Source: Streptomyces sp. CG4
GTDB lineage: Bacteria > Actinomycetota > Actinomycetes > Streptomycetales > Streptomycetaceae
Reading direction: 5' to 3'
Assembly (NCBI RefSeq): GCF_041080655.1
Contig: NZ_CP163525.1
Span: 5,890,001 to 5,954,000 of the forward strand
DNA: 64,000 nt
The first letter of the stretch is position 1; the number at the start of each line of letters is the position of its first letter. Both the position numbers and the translations under genes were made by a program. The notes beneath the pieces were generated by a model. It searched no databases, had not been told where the DNA came from, and saw nothing but the letters and a program-made list of their open reading frames with translations. This document shows positions 52,340 to 60,535 of the stretch, one piece after another.

Positions 52340-53728
52340 TCAGCTCCCGTTTCCGTACGCGGCTGCCGCGTCCTTCTCCAGCTGCGCCTGCGCGCCCGCC
52401 ACGTCCGCCGGGTTCTTCAGGAAGTCCTGCAGGTCCTTCCACTCGCCCTTGCCCGGGGTGCCGCCGAAGGCCTGCGGGGCCTGGTCGGACATGTCGAAGC
52501 GGAAGTCGTCGCCGGACGCGATCAGCGCCTTGGCGATCTTCTGCTGCACCGGGTTCGGGTACGCCGAGATCGGCACGCTCTTGTTCGGCGAGAGATAGCC
52601 GCCGAGCCTCGCCTGGATCGTCGCCGCGTCCGGGGAGGCGAGGAAGGTGGCCAGGGCCTGCGCGGCCTTGGAGTCCTTCAGGATCACCGCCGCGTCACCG
52701 CCGGAGACCACGGGCGCGGTGGCGCCCACGGCCGGGAACGGGAACACCTTCGCGTCCGTGCCCACCTTCGCCTTCGTCTCGGCGATGTTGACCTGCACGA
52801 AGTCGCCCTCGTAGACCATCGCGGCCTTCGGCTGGTCGCCGCCGGTGAAGGTCTGGGTGACCGAGGCCGGGAACTCGGTCTGCAGCGCGCCGTCCTGACC
52901 GCCCGCCAGATAGTCCTTCTTGCCCCAGATCTGGGCGAGCGTCGTCAGGGCCTGCTTGACCGAGGGATCCGTCCACTTGATCTTGTGCTGGGTGAGCTGG
53001 TCGTACTTCTCGGGCCCCGCCTGGGACAGATAGACGTTCTCGAACCAGTCCGTCAGCGGCCAGCCGTCCGCGCCCGGCACCGAGAACGGGGTGACCCCTG
53101 AGTCGTACACCGCCCGCGCCGTCGTCAGCAGGTCCTGCCAGGTCCCCGGCTCCTTGGCGCCCGCGTTCTCGAAGACCTTGGCGTTGTACCAGATCAGCGA
53201 CTTGTTCGCGGCCTTGTAGTAGACGCCGTACTGCTTGCCGTCGACCTTGCCGATGTCCTGCCAGCCCCGCGAGTAGTTCTGCTGCAGCTCCTTCAGGGCG
53301 TCCGGGCCGAGCGGCTTGGCCCACTTCTGCCGCACGGCCTGCTTGATGGCGCCGGGCTGCGGCAGCATCGCCACGTCCGGCGGCTGGCCGCCCGCGATCT
53401 TCGAACCGAGGAAGTTGATGATCGGGTCCTGGGCGGGCACGAAGGTGACCGTCGCGCCCGTGCGCTTCTCGAACTCGGCGAGGACCTTCTTGAAGTTGTC
53501 CTGCTCGGCGCCGGTCCAGACGGCGGCCACCTCCAGATGGGCGCCGTTCAGCTTCGGCAGGGTGACGGAGGGGCCGGCCGGGGTCTGCTCCCCGCCGCTC
53601 TGCTCCTTGGTGCCGCTCTTGTTGCCGCTGCTGGAGCAGGCGCTGAGCGCGAGGGCTCCGGCCAGCAGCGCGGCGAGTGCGGTGACGGCTCTGTGTGTCC
53701 GGATGGTGCTGCTGCTCTTGCTGCGCAT
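52340..53728 (-). CDS. Carbohydrate ABC transporter solute-binding lipoprotein
   Basis: This is a 462-residue extracytoplasmic lipoprotein starting at an ATG preceded by GGGGAAG. The signal peptide ends in the lipobox ALSAC (Cys31), followed by a Ser/Gly linker. The mature domain is SBP_bac_1-like: HLEVAAVWTGAEQDNFKKVLAEFEKRTG, PPDVAMLPQPGAI, YGVYYKAANKSLIWYNAKVFENAG and GDFVQVNIAETK. It captures a sugar for the two permeases downstream; the ligand cannot be read from the sequence. It is the first gene of the operon, and phased TGGTAY motifs lie upstream, suggesting local repression. Confidence 0.94.
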   Translation of the reverse strand: MRSKSSSTIRTHRAVTALAALLAGALALSACSSSGNKSGTKEQSGGEQTPAGPSVTLPKLNGAHLEVAAVWTGAEQDNFKKVLAEFEKRTGATVTFVPAQDPIINFLGSKIAGGQPPDVAMLPQPGAIKQAVRQKWAKPLGPDALKELQQNYSRGWQDIGKVDGKQYGVYYKAANKSLIWYNAKVFENAGAKEPGTWQDLLTTARAVYDSGVTPFSVPGADGWPLTDWFENVYLSQAGPEKYDQLTQHKIKWTDPSVKQALTTLAQIWGKKDYLAGGQDGALQTEFPASVTQTFTGGDQPKAAMVYEGDFVQVNIAETKAKVGTDAKVFPFPAVGATAPVVSGGDAAVILKDSKAAQALATFLASPDAATIQARLGGYLSPNKSVPISAYPNPVQQKIAKALIASGDDFRFDMSDQAPQAFGGTPGKGEWKDLQDFLKNPADVAGAQAQLEKDAAAAYGNGS

Positions 53729-53762
53729 CACTTCCCCGTTCGTCGTTCTCCGTTGAACGTCG

Positions 53763-53819
53763 TGGTACCTCATGGTATGTCGCCGTGCGTGCCTGGTACG
53801 CCACGGTGTGTCGTGGTAC
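53763..53819 (-). promoter_or_regulatory. Four phased TGGTAY motifs upstream of the sugar ABC operon
   Basis: TGGTAC (53763), TGGTAT (53773), TGGTAC (53794) and TGGTAC (53814) are spaced 10, 21 and 20 bp, close to whole helical turns, and lie 35-91 bp before the binding-protein start. They could be half-sites for a sugar-responsive regulator; none is encoded adjacent. Confidence 0.4.
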
Positions 53820-53959
53820 GTCGTCGAACTCGTCGAACTCAAGAAGAGTGTCACTGTCCCGTGCGGTCCGGTGTACGCCGGGCCGCTCAGGGGCGGCAAG
53901 AGCGCCTGCGCTGTCAACCCGCGCATCGTGACCGGCTCGTGACCGGGGGTGTATGCGGG

Positions 53960-54014
53960 CCGGTTCCGGGTGGGAGGGACGAGCCGGTTCCGGTGAGAGG
54001 GGCGAGCCGGTTCC
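53960..54014 (+). repeat. Three-copy repeat of about 24 bp (CCGGTTCC core)
   Basis: CCGGTTCC with similar flanks occurs at 53960, 53984 and 54007 (periods 24 and 23) in the 323-bp gap between the binding-protein gene and the FHA/FtsK-like gene. A second repeat, GAGGAGGGACGG, occurs twice next to the stop of the latter. The gap contains no gene. Confidence 0.75.
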
Positions 54015-54051
54015 GTCGGGAGGGGCGCAGGGAGGGTCTGAGGAGGGACGG

Positions 54052-57000
54052 TCAGAGGAGGGACGGCACCCGTGCCGCCGACACCTCGCGGGCCGCCCGC
54101 TCCACCGCGCTCGCCAACAGGGCCAGGTCGGTGGGACCGTTGCCCAGCTCCCGCACGGGCCGGCGGGCCGGCGGGTCGCCCATGCGCTGCCAGTCCAGCG
54201 GGACGACCGTGGGCCGCTGGGTCGCCGTACGCGGGATACGCCCCGTCACCCGGCCACCCTGGAAACCGACGACCCGCCCGTCCGCGTACGCCAACACCCC
54301 ACGTCCCGGCGCCGGTTCATCGGGACCCGAGGCGGGGGCGTCGAGCACGACCCGCAGGGACGCCCGCCGCGCGGGCTCGGTCTCCGTCGTACGGCCGCCG
54401 ATCCCGGCCGCCGCCACCAGATGCACCCCGAGCCGCTCGCCGTCCCGGGCCACCGCCTCCAGTGCGCGCATCACCGACCCGGCGGCGGGCCGGCCCGGTG
54501 AACCGAGTGAGGGCGAGACCAGCGCGTCCAGGTCGTCCACGACGACCACGAGCCGCGGCAACGGCGGTGCCGCCTCTGCCTGTTGCCGCCCGGCTGCCCC
54601 CGGCCGCAGCCGCAGGGTGGAGCTGGGCGGCGCCTCTATGTCACCGCTCCCGGGCGCGCGCTGCGCCACGATCCGGCCCGGCACGGCACGCCCCGCGTGC
54701 CACTGCGCGAAGTCCGTGCGGCCCAGCAGCTCCGCCCGCCGCTTCAGCTCGGCGGTCAGCGACTGGGCGAACTCCCGCATGCGCACCGGGTCGTTGGCGA
54801 CGAGATGCGTGGTGACATGCGGTATGTCGGTGCACACCCGCAGACCCTCGCCGCGCGCCGCGCCCGTCCCGATCCCGTCCCGGCCGTCGACCAGCACCAC
54901 GCCCAGCCGGTCCGGCCGCTCGGCGGCGGCCAACGAGGCCACCACGGCCCGCAGCAGCTCCGTACGACCGCTGCCGGCCGGCCCCTCGACCAGCAGATGC
55001 GGCCCGTCGGCCGCCAACTCGGCGACGAGTGGCCCGCGTGGCCCGGCGCCGAGCACCGCCCGCGCCCGCCCGCCCAGTGCCTGGGCGTCGTCGGCCGCGT
55101 CCGCCCAGCGCGCCATCAGCGACGCCGGGGTGGCCCGGGCCAGCCCCAACTCGTCCAGCAACCGCGCCGACTGCGGCAACGGCGTGGCCACACGCGTGTC
55201 CCGCTCACCGACCGGGCCGTCCGGCCGCAACGGAGCCAAGGCGCGCGCGAACCGCTCCGCCCAGGCGGGGGAGACGGCGTCCACGGCGGCGAGCGTGCCC
55301 GGTCCGACGGGCCCGCCGGGCGCCACCCGCATCAGATGCAGAGCCGTCGCCACATCACCGCTGAGCAGCGCCACGGCACCGCAGTGCCGGAACGTCGGCG
55401 TCGCCGCGCACGCGGCCTCGTACGTCCCCGCCACGGGGGAGGCGGCCGAGGCCGGCTCCGTCTCGGCGAGACACACCACATGAATCCCGACCCGCGGCCC
55501 GGCCACGGCAAGCCGCGCCACAGCGTCCCGCAGCGCACCGCCACCGGGATCCCCGTCCACTACGACGACGGTATAGGGCCCGGGGAACCCACCGCCCCCA
55601 GCGACCTCACCATCACCCTTGGCCCAGGAGGGCCGCCGGGCGGCCGCGACGGCGTGTGCGCCGTGGACGGGGGCGAGGTTCTGGGTGGGGGTGCCGGGGG
55701 CGCTGGAGGTGCCGGGGGTGTGCGGGTGTGCGGAGTTGGCGGAGCTGCCCGGGTGGCTGGGGGTGCCAGGCGCGTGCCCGAGCGCGGCGTTCTCGTAGCC
55801 GCCAGGGTGGCCGGTGACGGGTACCTGGGGCGGCGCGGCGGGGGTGCCGGGGTGGCTCGGGGCGGGTTTTTGGGGCGGTACGCCGGGGTGGCCGGTGACG
55901 GGTGTTTGGGGCGGTAGGCCAGCGGTGCCGGGCGCGTGTCCGAGCGCGGAGTTGTCGTAGCCGCCGGGGCGGTCGGGGGCCGGTGCCTGAGGCGGTACGC
56001 CAGGGGTGCCAGGGGTGTGCCCCAGCGGGGAGTTGCCGTAGCCGCCGAAGTGGTCGGCGGTGGGGGCCTGATCCGGTGCGCCGGGAGTGCCGGAGGCGTG
56101 CCCGAGGCCGGGGTTGTGGTGGCCCGTGGCGGATGTCCGGGGCGGAACGCCGGGGGCGCCGGGTGCGTGCCCGAGCCCGGGGGCGGCGGAGTTGCCGGGG
56201 TGGCCGGTGACGGGTACCCGAGACGGTGTGGCAGAGCTGTCGGGGTGGCCGGAGGCGAATGGTCCGGCCGGTGTGGTGGTGCCGGGGTGGCCGGAAACGT
56301 GCCCCTCGGCGGGCGTGGCCGGGGTGGCGGGACCGGCGCCGTGGTTGCCGAGGGCCGCCGGGCCCGGGGCGGGCATGCCGAGTGCGCCCGTGGCTCCCCG
56401 CGCGGAAGCCTGGGCGGCGGCGGACGGGCGGGAGCCCTGCGCGGCGGTGCTGGGCGGCTCGCCGTGTGCGGGGGCGGCGGGGTGGGCCGCGCTGCGGACG
56501 GTCGTCGCGTGGTCGTCCACCCGGCGCAGCAGTTCCTCCGCGCGGGCCGCCGCCTGTTCGCGGTCGTAGGCCAGCAACAGCCGGCAGTCCTGGCCATGGC
56601 CGGGCCGGACGTGCGGAAGCCAGCCCAGCCAGGCCCACTCGGCCGTACGCTCGGCCACCGGACGCGCGCGGTCGGCGCTGATCAGCACGATCTCCAGCTG
56701 GTCGGGGGAGTGCAGCGCGGCCAGCTGGGCGACCACGGCCCGGGCCAGACCGGACAGCCGGGGGCGCGGACCGGCCAGGCCGAGCGCGCCCGCCTCGCGC
56801 AGTGCCGCCGTCACAGGCACCGCGGGCAGCAGGCCGGAGCCGTCCGGCGCGCTCCGGTCGGCGGTGCCGAGGCGCACGGTCAGCGCCTCCGCGTGACCGG
56901 GCCCGCGCTCCCACAGCCGGGGCCCGGGACCGAGCGCCGTCAGCAGCAGTGCGGCCGGATCCGGCCAGGTCTCGGGCTGCTGCGGCGCGACGACCGCCGG

Positions 57001-58248
57001 GGCGGCGTGAGCCGGGGCCGCGGTCCCGCCGTACACCTCGGGTGCGACAGGCTGCTCCCCGCGCCCGCCGGCCAGCCGCCGCGCCCACGCACCGAGCCCG
57101 CGCCGCCGTGCCCCCTGAGGGCCCTCGGCGCTTCGGCCGGGGGTGTCCTTGCGGCCGTGCGCCAGCGGATCCCCGCCGGATTCCGGGTCACCGTCGGTGG
57201 TCCCGTATCCCGCCGGGCGCGCCCCTCCGACGCCGAAGCGACCGGCATGCGTATCTCCGCCGCTCCGATTCTCGACAGCCGGCGCCCCGCCCTGCCCCGG
57301 CACGATCCCCGGCTCGCCACGCCGATGCTCCAGCCCCCCACCCCCGGAGGACCCCCACCCGCCGGAGTCATACCCGTGCTGAGCAGCATCTTCGTACCCC
57401 CCGGACACACCACCGGCAGCCGCCGACAGTGCTCCGCCCCCACCAGGGCCACCCGCACCCGACGACGACGCCTGCACGGCTGGGAACCCAGACCCGGCCG
57501 AAGGCCGGTTGCCCCCCAACGCACCCGCACTGGCACCCGCACCGGTACTCTCACCCGCCCCCGCCACCTCCCCCCGCACAACCCGCACACACCCCTCCCC
57601 GTCGGAGACGACCCGCACCTGCGCCCCCGCGGCCGGCCCCACCGCGGCAACCCGGAGCGCGGACTCCCCGATCCGCAGCAGGCCCCCGGCAGGGAAGCGC
57701 ACGGGCCGCTCCCCCACCCGCCCCCCGTCCAGCACCGTCCCGTTCGTCGAGCCGAGGTCGGCGACCGCGACGCGTCCGTCCGCGCCGACGGTGACCGCGC
57801 AGTGCAGCCGGGACACATCGGGGTCGTCCAGCGGTACGTCCGCCTCGCCGGAGCGGCCCACGGTGATCCGCCCGCCGTGCAGCAGATGGACTCCGCCCGC
57901 GTCCGGCCCCGCGACGACATGCAGCTGGGCCGGCGCGTCGTCCAGCTCGGGATGCGGCTCGGGGGCCGCCGGGGCGGCCAGGGACAGCACGGCGCCGTCG
58001 ATCAGCGGAGGCTCGCCGAGGGTGTGGCGGCGGGGATCGAGGCGCTCGGCACCCGCGTACAGCACCACGGCCGCGCCACCGGTGTCGCGGCCCGTGCCGC
58101 CCTCCCCGGTGACCGCCCCGGCCAGCGCCGACGCGATCGCGCCCAGGTCCGTGCCGGTGGGCGCCGTGACCAGCACGTCGCGGCTCGCGGCACGGCCCCG
58201 CTGCGAGGACGGGCCCAGCGGGTCTACGACGGTCAGCCGGATCTGCAT
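54052..58248 (-). CDS. FHA-domain and FtsK/SpoIIIE-like ATPase protein
   Basis: This is a 1398-residue protein. Residues 1-90 form a small beta-rich domain (IRLTVVDPLG ... PLIDGAVLSL). A classic FHA domain follows at about 125-196, with VGRS (131-133), SRLH (146-149) and STNG (167-170), which bind phosphothreonine. A Pro/Gly/Ala low-complexity stretch, an FtsK-like part (DQLEIVLISADRARPVAERTAEW) and a minisatellite-encoded linker lead to a C-terminal ATPase with Walker A VEGPAGSGRTELLR and Walker B LVVVVDDLDAL. The order recalls EssC/EccC ATPases of type VII secretion, but no WXG100 genes are nearby. It is divergent from pkaA, a likely source of its phospho-ligand. The ATG was chosen as the first residue of the conserved N-terminal fold; the frame is open to 58344. 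Confidence 0.85.
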   Translation of the reverse strand: MQIRLTVVDPLGPSSQRGRAASRDVLVTAPTGTDLGAIASALAGAVTGEGGTGRDTGGAAVVLYAGAERLDPRRHTLGEPPLIDGAVLSLAAPAAPEPHPELDDAPAQLHVVAGPDAGGVHLLHGGRITVGRSGEADVPLDDPDVSRLHCAVTVGADGRVAVADLGSTNGTVLDGGRVGERPVRFPAGGLLRIGESALRVAAVGPAAGAQVRVVSDGEGCVRVVRGEVAGAGESTGAGASAGALGGNRPSAGSGFPAVQASSSGAGGPGGGGALSAAAGGVSGGYEDAAQHGYDSGGWGSSGGGGLEHRRGEPGIVPGQGGAPAVENRSGGDTHAGRFGVGGARPAGYGTTDGDPESGGDPLAHGRKDTPGRSAEGPQGARRRGLGAWARRLAGGRGEQPVAPEVYGGTAAPAHAAPAVVAPQQPETWPDPAALLLTALGPGPRLWERGPGHAEALTVRLGTADRSAPDGSGLLPAVPVTAALREAGALGLAGPRPRLSGLARAVVAQLAALHSPDQLEIVLISADRARPVAERTAEWAWLGWLPHVRPGHGQDCRLLLAYDREQAAARAEELLRRVDDHATTVRSAAHPAAPAHGEPPSTAAQGSRPSAAAQASARGATGALGMPAPGPAALGNHGAGPATPATPAEGHVSGHPGTTTPAGPFASGHPDSSATPSRVPVTGHPGNSAAPGLGHAPGAPGVPPRTSATGHHNPGLGHASGTPGAPDQAPTADHFGGYGNSPLGHTPGTPGVPPQAPAPDRPGGYDNSALGHAPGTAGLPPQTPVTGHPGVPPQKPAPSHPGTPAAPPQVPVTGHPGGYENAALGHAPGTPSHPGSSANSAHPHTPGTSSAPGTPTQNLAPVHGAHAVAAARRPSWAKGDGEVAGGGGFPGPYTVVVVDGDPGGGALRDAVARLAVAGPRVGIHVVCLAETEPASAASPVAGTYEAACAATPTFRHCGAVALLSGDVATALHLMRVAPGGPVGPGTLAAVDAVSPAWAERFARALAPLRPDGPVGERDTRVATPLPQSARLLDELGLARATPASLMARWADAADDAQALGGRARAVLGAGPRGPLVAELAADGPHLLVEGPAGSGRTELLRAVVASLAAAERPDRLGVVLVDGRDGIGTGAARGEGLRVCTDIPHVTTHLVANDPVRMREFAQSLTAELKRRAELLGRTDFAQWHAGRAVPGRIVAQRAPGSGDIEAPPSSTLRLRPGAAGRQQAEAAPPLPRLVVVVDDLDALVSPSLGSPGRPAAGSVMRALEAVARDGERLGVHLVAAAGIGGRTTETEPARRASLRVVLDAPASGPDEPAPGRGVLAYADGRVVGFQGGRVTGRIPRTATQRPTVVPLDWQRMGDPPARRPVRELGNGPTDLALLASAVERAAREVSAARVPSLL
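55660..56340 (-). repeat. In-frame coding minisatellite in the FHA/FtsK-like gene
   Basis: Degenerate units of about 81-87 bp encode variants of LGHAPGTPGVPPQAP followed by x-GH/DR-PGGYxNSA, repeated at least five times between about residues 635 and 865. The stretch is disordered-looking, Pro/Gly-rich and lies between the two ATPase-like parts. Exact unit boundaries were judged by eye. Confidence 0.7.
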
Positions 58249-58549
58249 CGGCGTCAGCGGTCCCTTCTGCGCGGGTCTGCGCGGGACGGACTTCCCCCCA
58301 CCCCACACGAGCACATCGGCCAGTACTGGAAGGCATCCTCGCACCTGCCACTGACAACGCGCCCGGGACCCGGTGACAAGTGATCTTGATTGGTCGGCTC
58401 TGCCCCCAAAAGTGCCTGACCGATGACCCGCGGGCGATCAGTTGAGATCGGTCACGTCCGGCTTCGGCAACCAGCCGACCGGCTCGTGCGTCTTCCCGTC
58501 GAACCGTTCGTTCCGGTCGGAGACGGCCGGAAAAGCCGAATCGGGCCGG

Positions 58550-58587
58550 AGCCTTCGGACATCTCGCCGAAGCCTTCGGACATCTCG
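58550..58587 (+). repeat. 17-bp direct repeat, 21-bp spacing, upstream of pkaA
   Basis: AGCCTTCGGACATCTCG occurs perfectly at 58550-58566 and 58571-58587. The 21-bp period equals two helical turns. Between the copies, CCGAAGCCTTCGG is itself an inverted repeat. Confidence 0.85.
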
Positions 58588-58608
58588 AACAGGCTCGGTA
58601 ACGCTTGC

Positions 58609-58633
58609 GTAGTGCCTGGAAAGGCGGCACTAC
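58609..58633 (+). promoter_or_regulatory. Operator-like inverted repeat upstream of pkaA
   Basis: GTAGTGCC and GGCACTAC flank a 9-bp spacer, a perfect 8-bp inverted repeat 63 bp before the pkaA start. It overlaps a TACAGT hexamer at 58631-58636 that might be a -10 element. Confidence 0.5.
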
Positions 58634-58695
58634 AGTGGGGCGGAGCACCGGAATGCAGGCAAGCAAGCAACAGCAAGCAGCAGGGAGCGCGTGAC

Positions 58696-60378
58696 GTGCG
58701 GCCAGTCGGCAGCAAGTACCTGCTTGAGGAGCCGCTCGGACGCGGCGCCACAGGCACCGTCTGGCGTGCCCGCCAGCGCGAGACCGCGGGCGCCGAGGCG
58801 GCCGTACCCGGGCAGCCCGGCGAGACCGTCGCGATCAAGGTCCTCAAGGAGGAGCTGGCAAGCGATCCGGACATCGTGATGCGCTTCCTGCGCGAACGTT
58901 CCGTCCTGCTGCGCCTGACCCACCCAAACGTCGTCCGGGTCCGCGACCTGGTCGTCGAGGGCGATCTGTTGGCGCTGGTCATGGACCTCGTCGACGGCCC
59001 CGACCTGCACCGCTACCTGCGCGAGAGCGGCCCCTTCACACCGGTCGCCGCCGCGCTGATGACCGCGCAGATCGCCGACGCGCTCGCCGCGAGCCACGCC
59101 GACGGTGTCGTCCACCGCGATCTGAAGCCCGCCAACGTACTGCTCGCGCAGAACGACGGCCAGATGCACCCGATGCTGACCGACTTCGGCATCGCCCGCC
59201 TCGCCGACTCCCCGGGCCTGACCCGCACCCAGGAATTCGTCGGCACGCCCGCGTACGTCGCACCGGAGTCCGCCGAGGGCCGCCCGCAGACCTCCGCGGT
59301 CGACATCTACGGCGCCGGCATCCTGCTGTACGAGCTGGTCACCGGCCGTCCGCCGTTCTCCGGCAGCACGGCCCTCGAGGTGCTGCACCAGCACCTGAGT
59401 GCCGAGCCGCGCCGCCCCTCCACCGTCCCGGACCCGCTGTGGACGGTCATAGAGCGCTGCCTGCGCAAGAACCCGGACGAGCGCCCGAGCGCCGAGAACC
59501 TCGCGCGCGGTCTGCGGGTCGTCGCCGAGGGCATCGGGGTGCACGCGAACGCCGCGCAGATCGCCGCCGCCGAGGGCGTCGGCGCGCTGCTCGCCCCGGA
59601 CCCGGCCCCGACCGCCGTCCCGGGCGTGCCCGGCGCCGCCGACCCCACGCAGGTGCTGCCGACGAACGCGCCGCAGGGGTCGTACGATCCGAACGCCGCG
59701 ACCAGTTTCCTGCCGCACACCGGCGGTCCCGCCGGCGCCGCCGACCCCACCGCCGTACTGCCGAACACGGGCGCGGCGGACCCGACGGCGGTGCTGCCGA
59801 ACACCGGCCCGCCGGGGCAGCAGCCCGAGCAGCCGCACCCCTGGCAGACCCAGCTGCGCGCCGCCCGCGACCGCAACGAGCAGACGCAGGTCCAGCAGTT
59901 CCTGTCCCCGGAGGACGACCCGCTGCGCCACCGGCCGCAGCGGCAGGTCGCCAGGCCCGGACAGCAGCCGCGCCAGGCCCCGCAGGCCCGCCCCCAGCAG
60001 CCGCAGCCGCGCGGCCGGCAGCAGGGATACCAGCAGGGGTACGGCTATGCGCCGCAGCAGCCCCAGCAGTACGCCCCGCCGCAGCAGCCGCAGCGGTACG
60101 CGCCGTCCGCCCCGGAGCCGCAGCGCCCCGCGCGCGAGCCCCGCGCGCCGCGGCAGCGCAGCGCCAACCCCATGAAGATCCCGGGGCTCGGCTGTCTGAA
60201 GGGCTGCCTGTTCACGATCGTCATCCTCGTCGTGGCGAGCTGGCTGATCTGGGAGCTGACCCCGTTGCACACCTGGGTCGGCCAGGGCCGGGGCTACTGG
60301 CACGAGGTGAGCCACTGGGTCAGCCAGACGAGCAAGTGGCTCAAGGATCTGGGCGGCTCCTCAGGCGGCGGCAACTGA
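58696..60378 (+). CDS. pkaA: PkaA, membrane-anchored Ser/Thr protein kinase
   Basis: This is a 560-residue eukaryotic-type kinase starting at GTG after GGGAG. The glycine loop is GRGATGTVW (15-23). The ATP-binding K48 (VAIKVL) is set back by an extra Pro/Gly-rich insert. H140-R-D142 begins the catalytic loop, DFG is at 163-165, and GTPAYVAPE follows. The juxtamembrane linker (about 290-500) is Gln/Pro-rich and carries DPTQVLP (T318) and DPTAVLP twice (T352, T364). A membrane helix near 500-520 (CLKGCLFTIVILVVASWLIW) is followed by a short outside tail, with no PASTA domains. It pairs with pkaB downstream. The symbol rests on resemblance to the S. coelicolor pkaA-pkaB pair. Confidence 0.9.
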   Translation: MRPVGSKYLLEEPLGRGATGTVWRARQRETAGAEAAVPGQPGETVAIKVLKEELASDPDIVMRFLRERSVLLRLTHPNVVRVRDLVVEGDLLALVMDLVDGPDLHRYLRESGPFTPVAAALMTAQIADALAASHADGVVHRDLKPANVLLAQNDGQMHPMLTDFGIARLADSPGLTRTQEFVGTPAYVAPESAEGRPQTSAVDIYGAGILLYELVTGRPPFSGSTALEVLHQHLSAEPRRPSTVPDPLWTVIERCLRKNPDERPSAENLARGLRVVAEGIGVHANAAQIAAAEGVGALLAPDPAPTAVPGVPGAADPTQVLPTNAPQGSYDPNAATSFLPHTGGPAGAADPTAVLPNTGAADPTAVLPNTGPPGQQPEQPHPWQTQLRAARDRNEQTQVQQFLSPEDDPLRHRPQRQVARPGQQPRQAPQARPQQPQPRGRQQGYQQGYGYAPQQPQQYAPPQQPQRYAPSAPEPQRPAREPRAPRQRSANPMKIPGLGCLKGCLFTIVILVVASWLIWELTPLHTWVGQGRGYWHEVSHWVSQTSKWLKDLGGSSGGGN

Positions 60379-60409
60379 CCCCGCGCACTCGCGGCGACCG
60401 AACCGGCGT

Positions 60410-60432
60410 ACTCGCGGTAACTGACCGCGAGT
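60410..60432 (+). terminator. Hairpin between pkaA and pkaB
   Basis: ACTCGCGGT and ACCGCGAGT form a 9-bp stem with loop AACTG, followed by TTGCGGCTTTG, 31 bp after the pkaA stop. pkaB therefore probably also has its own promoter. Confidence 0.65.
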
Positions 60433-60535
60433 TTGCGGCTTTGTCGACATCTGACGGGTGATTTCCGTCTCCGCAGTGAAGGTTGGCTCGTCAGGCGCGT
60501 AGTTTTAGCGACAACACGCGTCTGTAGGAGCAGTC

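Larger units (their letters stand above)
58249..58695. other. Divergent control region of the FHA/FtsK-like gene and pkaA
   Basis: This 447-bp gap has no gene. It contains inverted segments near 58380-58460 (GATCTTGATTGGTCGG and CCGATGACC, GATCAGTTGAGATCGG), a 17-bp direct repeat (58550-58587) and a 25-bp inverted repeat (58609-58633) near pkaA. Confidence 0.6.

Noticed and set aside
54052..58248. A type VII secretion (Esx) locus.
   Set aside because: Although the ATPase has an FHA and FtsK-like layout, no WXG100, EccB/D/E or mycosin gene is nearby.
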